Origin: an uncultured Porphyromonas sp.
Lineage (GTDB): Bacteria > Bacteroidota > Bacteroidia > Bacteroidales > Porphyromonadaceae
NCBI GenBank assembly: GCA_945875135.1
Contig: CAMCJO010000024.1
Coordinates: forward strand, 1-12,344
Reading direction: 5' to 3'
Length of the DNA: 12,344 bases
The notes under the pieces are model-generated. The model had not been told where the DNA came from. It saw only the letters and a list, made by a program, of their open reading frames with translations, and did not search any database. The translations under genes were made by a program, and so were the position numbers. Shown here in pieces: positions 1 to 5,994 of the stretch (position 1 is the stretch's first letter; each line of letters begins with the position of its first letter).

Positions 1-342
1 TGGGTCGCCTGCAATGGCACGATCACCCATGTGGAGCATCAGAGCGGTGCTTACTACAAGGCGTTTCTCCCTAAGAGTAGTGTGCTCAATGAGCGGTCGG
101 CGGTGATCATTCGTACAGATGGCGGCCATGAGGTGCTAGAGCGTCAGATCGCTGGTGCTGTGGCACGTCGTATCGTCACCTATCCGAAGGTGGGCGACGA
201 GGTGACGGTCGAGGACTTCCTAGGCTTCATCAAGTTTGGCTCACGCATTGACCTTTACCTGCCGCTGGGTACGGAGATAGCGATCAAGATAGGCGACGAA
301 GTGGTGGGTGGTGAGACAACGCTGGGCTATCTGCCCCAGTAG
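1..342 (+). CDS. psd: Phosphatidylserine decarboxylase, C-terminal part (5' end outside window)
   Basis: Psd removes CO2 from phosphatidylserine to give phosphatidylethanolamine at the inner membrane. The open frame runs in from base 1 (it reads WVACNGTITHVEHQSG before the GTG at 31), so the gene is cut by the window edge, not started at 31. 113 codons are visible. Family signatures are SSVLNERSAVII, RQIAGAVARRIV and FIKFGSRIDLYLPLG. The FGS triplet is the self-cleavage site: Gly is codon 238-240 and Ser is 241-243. In the family the chain breaks between them and the Ser becomes the pyruvoyl group of the small alpha chain, here 33 residues. It looks like the short 'family protein' form seen in Bacteroidota; that the missing part is about half of the protein is inference. 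The next gene, pssA, makes its substrate, so the two probably share a transcript whose promoter lies upstream of the window. Confidence 0.95.
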   Translation, partial: WVACNGTITHVEHQSGAYYKAFLPKSSVLNERSAVIIRTDGGHEVLERQIAGAVARRIVTYPKVGDEVTVEDFLGFIKFGSRIDLYLPLGTEIAIKIGDEVVGGETTLGYLPQ

Positions 343-381
343 GCACGCTTCTTGCTGTATGATGATCAAAACAACGCTGTG

Positions 382-1149
382 ATGAAGATAAGACAATTTA
401 TCCCCAATCTCCTAACGCTGTGCAATATCCTCTCGGGTGCGGCAGCTATCATCTCGATCCTATACTATAAGGAGTACCAGATGGGTGCTATCTGGATTGC
501 TGTGGGTGCTTTCTTTGACCTGCTCGATGGTATGGTGGCGCGGCTCCTGCATGCGACCTCTCCGATAGGCGCTGACCTGGACTCGCTCTCAGATGTGGTT
601 ACCTTTGGCTTAGCACCAGCACTCCTAGCTCTCTGCACGATGGAGGGGAGACTCTTGGCGAGTGGCTATGCCGCGTCTACGGCTCTGATGATGTCGCTAC
701 CTTTTCTCCTGATCTTACCTTTTGCAGCCTACCGCTTGGCACTCTTTAATAATGATACGGGGTCGAGCAACTACTTCCGTGGGCTACCAGTGCCCGCCTC
801 TGCGCTCTTGTGGATCGGCATCTCGCTCTCCACTTGTGCCTGTGCGGTGGATGCCCTCTCGCTAGTGACTAGCTACGGATTGCTCCTTCTCTCCTGTATC
901 CTGATGGTGAGCCGTATGCCGATGCTCTCGCTGAAGCACCTAAGCGCACAGATGAAAGCACCTCATGGTACGATCATCCTCATCGCATGGGGCGTGATCC
1001 TAGTTCCTGCGGGCTGTCTCTATATGTGGCTAGGCTCCGTGGCGAGTACGCTACGCCTAGTGATGTTGCTCTATATCATCGTCTCGCTGGTCATCGGTCG
1101 GCAGATCAAGAGCAATTCGGACGCTATCGATGCTACGGCTCAACAGTAA
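382..1149 (+). CDS. pssA: CDP-diacylglycerol--serine O-phosphatidyltransferase (phosphatidylserine synthase)
   Basis: This enzyme joins serine to CDP-diacylglycerol, giving phosphatidylserine and CMP, the step before Psd. The CDP-alcohol phosphatidyltransferase motif DGxxAR-x8-GxxxDxxxD is complete: D49, G50, A53, R54, G63, D67 and D71 of the 255-residue product. These Asp residues bind the catalytic metals in the family. The rest is strongly hydrophobic, with several membrane segments in the C-terminal two thirds (for example around 'LLLLSCILMVSRM' and 'LRLVMLLYIIVSLVIG'), as expected for this integral membrane class. I chose ATG 382 because the product then begins MKIRQFIPNLLTLCNILSG, which matches the usual N-terminus of the family. 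The in-frame TTG at 352 would add 10 polar residues with no family support. It lies 39 bp after psd on the same strand, so co-transcription is likely. CDP-alcohol transferases vary in substrate, but the N-terminus and the psd neighbour favour serine. Confidence 0.93.
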   Translation: MKIRQFIPNLLTLCNILSGAAAIISILYYKEYQMGAIWIAVGAFFDLLDGMVARLLHATSPIGADLDSLSDVVTFGLAPALLALCTMEGRLLASGYAASTALMMSLPFLLILPFAAYRLALFNNDTGSSNYFRGLPVPASALLWIGISLSTCACAVDALSLVTSYGLLLLSCILMVSRMPMLSLKHLSAQMKAPHGTIILIAWGVILVPAGCLYMWLGSVASTLRLVMLLYIIVSLVIGRQIKSNSDAIDATAQQ

Positions 1150-1172
1150 CACCTTAATCTACCCCGACACAC

Positions 1173-1454
1173 ATGGAATTCATATTTGGTCTGATCCTCG
1201 TCTTAGCACTTGCGTACCTGCTTATTAGATACTTGGCACCTCGCATCTTGTACTGGATGGTGAGACGCTACATACAGCAGGCTGATCCACACACTAAGTC
1301 ACGAAAAGCACCACGCAAGGGGTGGCACTCGGCCGCCTCACAGCAAAGCCCAGAAGACGCACAGTCACAGCAGGGCAAGCTCGACATGAAGGATATAGCG
1401 AAGAAGAAGTTTGAGAAGGACCAAGGGGAGTACGTCGACTTTGAGGAGGAGTAA
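1173..1454 (+). CDS. Small single-span membrane protein, DUF4834-like
   Basis: A 93-residue protein of unknown function. It has one N-terminal membrane segment (about residues 3-23, FIFGLILVLALAYLLIRYL), then a basic stretch, a Gln/Ser/Lys-rich middle and an acidic end, GEYVDFEEE (85-93). A hydrophobic N-terminus with a closing GEYVD(Y/F)EE is the pattern I associate with the Bacteroidota-specific DUF4834 family. That assignment rests on memory of the pattern and not on a search. The gene begins 23 bp after pssA on the same strand, so it is probably the last gene of the lipid transcript. Its TAA is followed after three bases by the first of the stem-loops at the convergent junction. The cytoplasmic tail is highly charged and likely disordered. 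A role in membrane or envelope upkeep is only a guess from its neighbours. Confidence 0.85.
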   Translation: MEFIFGLILVLALAYLLIRYLAPRILYWMVRRYIQQADPHTKSRKAPRKGWHSAASQQSPEDAQSQQGKLDMKDIAKKKFEKDQGEYVDFEEE

Positions 1455-1457
1455 GAG

Positions 1458-1484
1458 GAGACTGTTGACTTTTGCAACAGTCTC
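1458..1484. repeat. Perfect stem-loop, repeat copy 1, at the 3' end of the DUF4834-like gene
   Basis: Arms GAGACTGTTG (1458-1467) and CAACAGTCTC (1475-1484) pair over 10 bp without mismatch around the loop ACTTTTG. It lies three bases after the TAA of the upstream gene. The same 29 bases (1457-1485) recur at 1575-1603. There is no T-run on either side, so it is not a classic intrinsic terminator, although it could block exonucleases or help end transcripts. Confidence 0.85.
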
Positions 1485-1500
1485 AAGAGGGCGCGCAAAC

Positions 1501-1533
1501 AAAAAGAGACTGCCACGGTAAGGTGACAGTCTC
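1501..1533 (-). terminator. Intrinsic terminator of dnaB
   Basis: Read on the - strand, GAGACTGTCAC pairs with GTGGCAGTCTC (11 positions, one A-C mismatch) around the 6-base loop CTTACC. It is followed at once by TTTTTGTTTG, a proper U-tract. It lies about 70 bases past the dnaB stop. The outer seven bases of the stem match those of the two flanking hairpins. On the + strand the hairpin has A's before it and no T-run after it, so it should work mainly for leftward transcripts. Confidence 0.8.
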
Positions 1534-1575
1534 GTCAAAGGATTGCTTTAGTAGCGGAATAAATGTCTTAGTAGG

Positions 1576-1602
1576 GAGACTGTTGACTTTTGCAACAGTC
1601 TC
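1576..1602. repeat. Perfect stem-loop, repeat copy 2, overlapping the dnaB stop codon
   Basis: Arms GAGACTGTTG (1576-1585) and CAACAGTCTC (1593-1602) flank the loop ACTTTTG, identical to the copy at 1458-1484 and in the same orientation. The - strand TGA of dnaB (1601-1603) sits at the edge of the stem. There is no T-run on either side. Same orientation of the asymmetric loop suggests a direct duplication. Confidence 0.85.
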
Positions 1603-3193
1603 AGAAGGGGAAGTCTCTCTCCTCGTCGTCTGTGGCCATCGGGTTGAAGTCTGAGGCTCCAGCGCTAAACGACTGATCGAATGGGTGGGGTGTACTGCCC
1701 ATAGAAGAGCTGCTAGGCGCCGATGTCGCAGCAGAGCGAGCTTTACCGCCATTGATCTGAGAGGTGTAGTGCATGTTCGCCTCCTCAAGTGGATAGAACT
1801 TAGCAAACTCGCCACGGAAGCCGATACGCACATCGCCGATCGGTCCGTTACGGTGCTTGGCAATGATGAAGTAACCAATACCCTTGGTATCTCCGTAGTC
1901 ATCCTGCATAATGCCATAGACCTCGGGTCTGTGTAGGAAGCAAACCATATCGGCGTCCTGCTCGATAGCTCCTGACTCACGCAGGTCGGAGAGCTGCGGC
2001 ACCTTGCTATTCGTCCCGCTATCGTTCTTGCGCAGCTCGACAGCACGGTTGAGCTGTGAGAGGGCGATGATGGGGATGTCTAGCTCCTTGGCAAGCATCT
2101 TGAGCGAGCGGGAGATGGTGCTGACCTCTTGCTCGCGGTTGCCAAAGTTCATACCACTAGCGTTCATGAGCTGGAGGTAGTCGATGATGATGATCTTGAT
2201 GTCGTGCTCTCGCACGAGACGGCGCACCTTAGTACGTAGCTCGAAGACGGAGAGGCTGGGCGTATCGTCTATGTAGAGGGGCGTATTCTCCAAGACGCTG
2301 ATACGCTCGTCAAGCTGCGTCCACTCAAACTTCTCGAGCTGACCGCTCTTGAGCTTTTCGCCTGGGAGCTCACAGACGTTACTGATAAGACGCTTGACCA
2401 GCTGTACGCTACTCATCTCAAGGTTGAAGAGGGCAACGGGTATCTTGTTGTCCACGGCTATATACTTAGCCATCGATAGGACGAAGGCTGTCTTACCGAT
2501 AGCGGGACGTGCAGCGATGATGATAAGGTCTGACTTCTGCCAGCCTGCTGTCATCGCATCGATGCCGTCAAAGCCAGAGGAGATACCGCTGATACCCTCG
2601 GCACTATTGGCTGCAGCCTTGATGTCGTCGATAGCGATCTTGAGAACGGAGTTAATAGGCTGTACATCTTTGCGAAGATGCTTCTGCGAGAGCGCAAAGA
2701 GAGCACCCTCAGCAGTCTCCATCTGATCCTCGATGTCGATGGTGTCTTCGTAAGCTGTGGTGAGTACCTCGGTAGAGAACTTGATGAGATTGCGGCTCAG
2801 TGCTTTTTGCGCCACAATCATAGCGTGGTACTCTAGGTTGGCTGCACTGATGACACGGTTGGTTAGGTCAACGAGAAAAGGCATCCCCCCGACTTGATCC
2901 AGCTTACCCTCACGCTGTAGTCTCTGACTGACGGTGTGCAGGTCTATGGGCTGCTCCTCCAGACTGAGGTCGCGCATGACCTCAAAGATAGTCTGATGCG
3001 CATTGACATAAAAGCTCTCGGGCTCCAGGATCGTGCTGATCTCAGAGAAAGCTTCTTTCTCCAGTAGTATGGCGCCTAGTACAGCCTCCTCAATGTCTGT
3101 CGCTTGAGGTGGTACACGTCCCTCGGTCGTGCGGTCGAGCGAGGCTTGTGGCTTGCGGAGCTGCTTCTGCTGTGTAGGCTTTAGGGATGGCAT
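1601..3193 (-). CDS. dnaB: Replicative DNA helicase DnaB
   Basis: DnaB is the hexameric, ATP-driven helicase that opens the replication fork and binds primase. The 530-residue product has the N-terminal DnaB domain (about 28-130, starting VPPQATDIEEAVLGAIL) and the RecA-like C-terminal domain (about 200-470). Visible motifs are Walker A ARPAIGKTAF (K234, T235), the catalytic Glu in FNLEMS (E259), Walker B IIIIDYLQLM (D338), LSQLNR (Q380), DLRESGAIEQDADMV (403-417) and KHRNGPIG (446-453). No intein interrupts the Walker A or later motifs. After residue 470 comes a low-complexity Ser/Gly/Ala/Pro linker ending in the acidic-hydrophobic tip DDEERDFPF, which resembles the C-terminal tip of SSB. 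ATG 3191-3193 is the start; the N-terminal 25 or so residues are basic and variable as in relatives. lepA ends 104 bp upstream on the same strand. Its 3' end meets the terminator hairpins of the convergent junction. Confidence 0.98.
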   Translation of the reverse strand: MPSLKPTQQKQLRKPQASLDRTTEGRVPPQATDIEEAVLGAILLEKEAFSEISTILEPESFYVNAHQTIFEVMRDLSLEEQPIDLHTVSQRLQREGKLDQVGGMPFLVDLTNRVISAANLEYHAMIVAQKALSRNLIKFSTEVLTTAYEDTIDIEDQMETAEGALFALSQKHLRKDVQPINSVLKIAIDDIKAAANSAEGISGISSGFDGIDAMTAGWQKSDLIIIAARPAIGKTAFVLSMAKYIAVDNKIPVALFNLEMSSVQLVKRLISNVCELPGEKLKSGQLEKFEWTQLDERISVLENTPLYIDDTPSLSVFELRTKVRRLVREHDIKIIIIDYLQLMNASGMNFGNREQEVSTISRSLKMLAKELDIPIIALSQLNRAVELRKNDSGTNSKVPQLSDLRESGAIEQDADMVCFLHRPEVYGIMQDDYGDTKGIGYFIIAKHRNGPIGDVRIGFRGEFAKFYPLEEANMHYTSQINGGKARSAATSAPSSSSMGSTPHPFDQSFSAGASDFNPMATDDEERDFPF

Positions 3194-3244
3194 GGGTTAG
3201 TTCGTTTGGTTAGGTGAATTGTTACGTATGGGGGACAGCTAGGG

Positions 3245-3266
3245 AGCCTAGACGCGAGCCTAGGCT
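3245..3266. repeat. Short inverted repeat between lepA and dnaB
   Basis: AGCCTAG (3245-3251) and CTAGGCT (3260-3266) form a perfect 7-bp stem with an 8-base loop. The right arm is also part of a 10-bp palindrome, AGCCTAGGCT (3257-3266). There is no T-run, so it is not a clear terminator. It sits 32 bases past the lepA stop and some 50 bases before the dnaB start, so it could be an RNA-processing or leader structure. Function unknown. Confidence 0.4.
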
Positions 3267-3297
3267 GTAGAAGGTCAAAGGAGCTGTAGCGGTGGCT

Positions 3298-5085
3298 TTA
3301 GTCGAGCTTGAGGACAGCGAGGAAGGCTTTCTGCGGTATCTCCACGTTGCCGATCTGCTTCATACGCTTCTTACCCTCTTTTTGCTTCTCTAGTAGCTTA
3401 CGCTTACGGCTGATATCACCGCCGTAGCACTTGGCTGTCACATCTTTGCGCACCGCCTTGACCGTCTCACGGGCAATGATCTTAGCACCAATGGCGGCTT
3501 GGATAGCTATGTCAAACTGCTGGCGCGGGATGAGCTCCTTGAGCTTCTCGCACATGCGGCGACCGAAGGGGACGCTATTGTCAAAGTGCGTCAGCGTCGA
3601 GAGCGCATCGACGGGCTCGCCATTGAGGAGGATGTCTAGCTTGACCAACTTAGAGGGACGGAAGTCGCTCAGATGATAGTCAAAGGAAGCGTAGCCACGT
3701 GAGATGCTCTTGAGCTTGTCATAGAAGTCGATGACGATCTCACCGAGAGGCAGATCGAAGTAGATCTCGACACGATTACCACTGATGTACTCCTGCTTGA
3801 TGAGGATGCCGCGCTTGTCGAGGCAAAGCGTCATGATAGGACCGATGTAGGCGGTATCAGTGATGATCGTGGCTCGTATGTACGGCTCCTCGATGTGATC
3901 GATCTGCATCGGATCAGGCAGACCAGACGGGTTGTGTACCTCGGTCACGCCACCCTTCTTGTCGTAAACGAGGTAGGAGACGTTGGGGACGGTCGTGATG
4001 ACGTTCATATTGAACTCACGGTCGAGACGCTCCTGAATGATCTCCATGTGGAGCAAACCAAGGAATCCACAGCGGAAGCCGAAGCCTAGTGCTGCCGAGC
4101 TCTCAGGCGTAAAGGTAAGCGAAGCATCGTTGAGCTGTAGCTTCTCGAGCGAAGCGCGTAGATCCTCAAAGTCTTCCGTGTCGATGGGGTAGACACCAGC
4201 GAAGACCATCGGCTTGACCTCCTCAAAGCCTGCGATAGCCTCTGAGGCGGGTCGCTGTATGTGGGTGATCGTATCACCTACCTTGACCTCTTTGCTGGTC
4301 TTGATGCCAGAGATGATGTAGCCCACGTCGCCCGTGTTGACCCGATCTCTCGGCACCATGTCGAGCTTGAGTACGCCTACCTCATCGGCGTCGTACTCCA
4401 TGCCCGTATTGATGAACTTGACCTTGTCGCCCTTGGCTATAGAGCCGTTGACAATCTTATAGTAGGCGATGATGCCACGGAAGGGGTTGAAGACGGAGTC
4501 AAAGATGAGCGCTTGTAGCGGAGCGTCCGGATCGCCCACAGGGGCTGGCACACGCTCTACGATGGCATCGAGGATCTCGTTGACACCCTGTCCCGTCTTA
4601 CCACTGGCAAAGAGCACTTCGTCTGGATCTACTCCCAGCAAGCTGACGATCTGGTCCTGCACCTCTTCTGGAGAAGCACCAGGCAGGTCGATCTTGTTGA
4701 CCACAGGTATGATCGTCAGGTCATGATCGATCGCCATGTAGAGGTTGCTGATGGTCTGCGCCTGTATTCCCTGCGAAGCGTCTACGATGAGCAGCGCCCC
4801 CTCACATGCAGCTATGGAGCGAGAGACCTCGTAGCTGAAGTCCACGTGTCCTGGCGTGTCGATCAGGTTGAGCGTATACTCCACATCATCCTTAGTATAG
4901 GACATCTGTATAGCGTGGCTCTTGATCGTGATGCCACGCTCACGCTCTAGATCCATATTGTCTAGGACTTGATCCTGCAGATCTTTCTTTTGGACGGTAC
5001 CTGTGTACTCCAGAAGGCGATCGGCGAGGGTACTCTTGCCGTGATCAATGTGGGCTATGATACAAAAGTTACGTATGTGCTGCAT
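3298..5085 (-). CDS. lepA: Elongation factor 4 (LepA), ribosome back-translocating GTPase
   Basis: LepA/EF4 is a ribosome-binding GTPase related to EF-G. It has been linked to back-translocation, recovery of stalled ribosomes and 30S assembly. The 595-residue product has the usual family length. G motifs are complete: G1 AHIDHGKST (11-19), G2 RGITI (50-54), G3 DTPGH (76-80), G4 NKID (130-133) and G5 SGKTG (161-165). They are followed by domain II, the EF-G-like domains III and V, and the LepA-specific C-terminal domain. That domain carries [20 protein letters not shown], the hallmark that separates LepA from EF-G. ATG 5083-5085 gives the standard start [19 protein letters not shown]. The gene follows yebC by 110 bp and precedes dnaB by 104 bp on the same strand. 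I found no convincing promoter in the upstream gap. Nothing is missing or odd. Confidence 0.98.
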   Translation of the reverse strand: MQHIRNFCIIAHIDHGKSTLADRLLEYTGTVQKKDLQDQVLDNMDLERERGITIKSHAIQMSYTKDDVEYTLNLIDTPGHVDFSYEVSRSIAACEGALLIVDASQGIQAQTISNLYMAIDHDLTIIPVVNKIDLPGASPEEVQDQIVSLLGVDPDEVLFASGKTGQGVNEILDAIVERVPAPVGDPDAPLQALIFDSVFNPFRGIIAYYKIVNGSIAKGDKVKFINTGMEYDADEVGVLKLDMVPRDRVNTGDVGYIISGIKTSKEVKVGDTITHIQRPASEAIAGFEEVKPMVFAGVYPIDTEDFEDLRASLEKLQLNDASLTFTPESSAALGFGFRCGFLGLLHMEIIQERLDREFNMNVITTVPNVSYLVYDKKGGVTEVHNPSGLPDPMQIDHIEEPYIRATIITDTAYIGPIMTLCLDKRGILIKQEYISGNRVEIYFDLPLGEIVIDFYDKLKSISRGYASFDYHLSDFRPSKLVKLDILLNGEPVDALSTLTHFDNSVPFGRRMCEKLKELIPRQQFDIAIQAAIGAKIIARETVKAVRKDVTAKCYGGDISRKRKLLEKQKEGKKRMKQIGNVEIPQKAFLAVLKLD

Positions 5086-5195
5086 GTGCTAAAGGGATTC
5101 GTGCGCTAAACAAAGGGCAACAGTGCTACAGTCTATCTGCTGTAAGAAAGGAAATAAAAGGCGGTGCGAAGCTGTGGGGATGGTAGAGGAGCCGA

Positions 5196-5927
5196 TTACT
5201 CCTCCTCCTCCTCGTCCTCCATATTGGTGAAGACGTTCTGCACATCTTCATCCTCTTCGAGTCTCTCGATGAGCTTGTTGAGCTCTTCGCGCTCCTCTGC
5301 GCTGACCGAGCGGGTGTCGTTGGGTACGCGGATGAACTCGACCGAGCTAATCTCAAATCCTAGCTCTTCGAGCTTGGCCTGGAGTGCACCATTCTGAGAG
5401 AAGTCGCCCTCGATGACCCACTCCTCCTCGTCTTGTTCTATATCCTCTACGCCATAGTCGATCAAGTCTAGGATCAGCTCTTCCTGGTCTATCTCAGTCT
5501 TGGGCTGAACGTGGAAGACGCAGCGGTGATCAAAGAGAAACTCCAAGCTACCAGTCGTACCGAGGTTGCCTCCGAACTTATTAAAGTAGCTACGCACGTT
5601 GGCGACCGTGCGGGTCGTATTGTCTGTTGCTGTCTCTACAAAGATAGCGATGCCATGCGGACCGTAGCCCTCATAGTTCATCTCCTTATAGTCGGTGTTG
5701 CTGTCCTTGTCGGTAGCTTTTTTGATAGCACGCTCCACGTTCTCCTTAGGCATGTTCTCCTTCTTTGCCGTCTGGACGAGGACGCGTAGTCGTGGGTTGG
5801 TGTCAGGATCGGGACCGCCAGCCTTAACGGCAATAGTGATCTCCTTGCCTAGCTTCGTGAATACACGAGCCATGTTGCCCCAACGCTTTAGTTTGCGTGC
5901 TTTACGATATTCAAATGCTCTTCCCAT
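5196..5927 (-). CDS. yebC: YebC/TACO1-family translation factor
   Basis: The 243-residue product is a full-length YebC protein of the Bacteroidota type, opening with MGRAFEYRKARKLKRWGNMARVFTKLGKEI. Further family blocks are PDPDTNPRLRVLVQTAKKENMPKENVERAIKKA, YEGYGPHGIAIFVE and NKFGGNLGTTGSLEFLF (described here in parts; residues about 40-130). The family was first called a transcription regulator. Its mitochondrial relative TACO1 helps ribosomes through difficult stretches such as polyproline, and a similar role has been reported for bacterial members. The last 20 or so residues are almost all acidic (EDEDVQNVFTNMEDEEEEE), longer than the core fold needs and probably disordered. ATG 5925-5927 is the only start that preserves the conserved N-terminus. 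pheT ends 67 bp upstream and lepA starts 110 bp downstream, so it sits among translation genes. The older DNA-binding label cannot be excluded from sequence alone. Confidence 0.95.
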   Translation of the reverse strand: MGRAFEYRKARKLKRWGNMARVFTKLGKEITIAVKAGGPDPDTNPRLRVLVQTAKKENMPKENVERAIKKATDKDSNTDYKEMNYEGYGPHGIAIFVETATDNTTRTVANVRSYFNKFGGNLGTTGSLEFLFDHRCVFHVQPKTEIDQEELILDLIDYGVEDIEQDEEEWVIEGDFSQNGALQAKLEELGFEISSVEFIRVPNDTRSVSAEEREELNKLIERLEEDEDVQNVFTNMEDEEEEE

Positions 5928-5983
5928 GATTGGATTGGATACTTAACTATGTTAGTTGATTGATATGTCTGATGATTGGATTG
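5926..5983. repeat. 12-bp direct repeat flanking the yebC start
   Basis: ATGATTGGATTG occurs at 5926-5937 and again at 5972-5983, 46 bases apart. The first copy overlaps the yebC start codon on the - strand (CAATCCAATCAT leading into the ATG). It fills most of the short pheT-yebC gap. It may be a chance or slippage-born repeat, or a site governing yebC initiation. Confidence 0.5.
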
Positions 5984-5994
5984 TCTAGCCTAGT

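Noticed and set aside
352..381. TTG at 352 as the start of pssA
   Set aside because: It adds ten polar residues with no family match. The ATG at 382 gives the conserved MKIRQFIPNLLTLCN start.
1472..1654. A 60-codon open frame on the + strand across the convergent junction
   Set aside because: It consists of the hairpin repeats plus antisense of the dnaB end, with no protein-like character.
5164..5397. Serine-rich open frame antisense to the end of yebC
   Set aside because: It is the complement of the acidic GAG/GAA-rich tail of yebC; the frame is a by-product of that composition.
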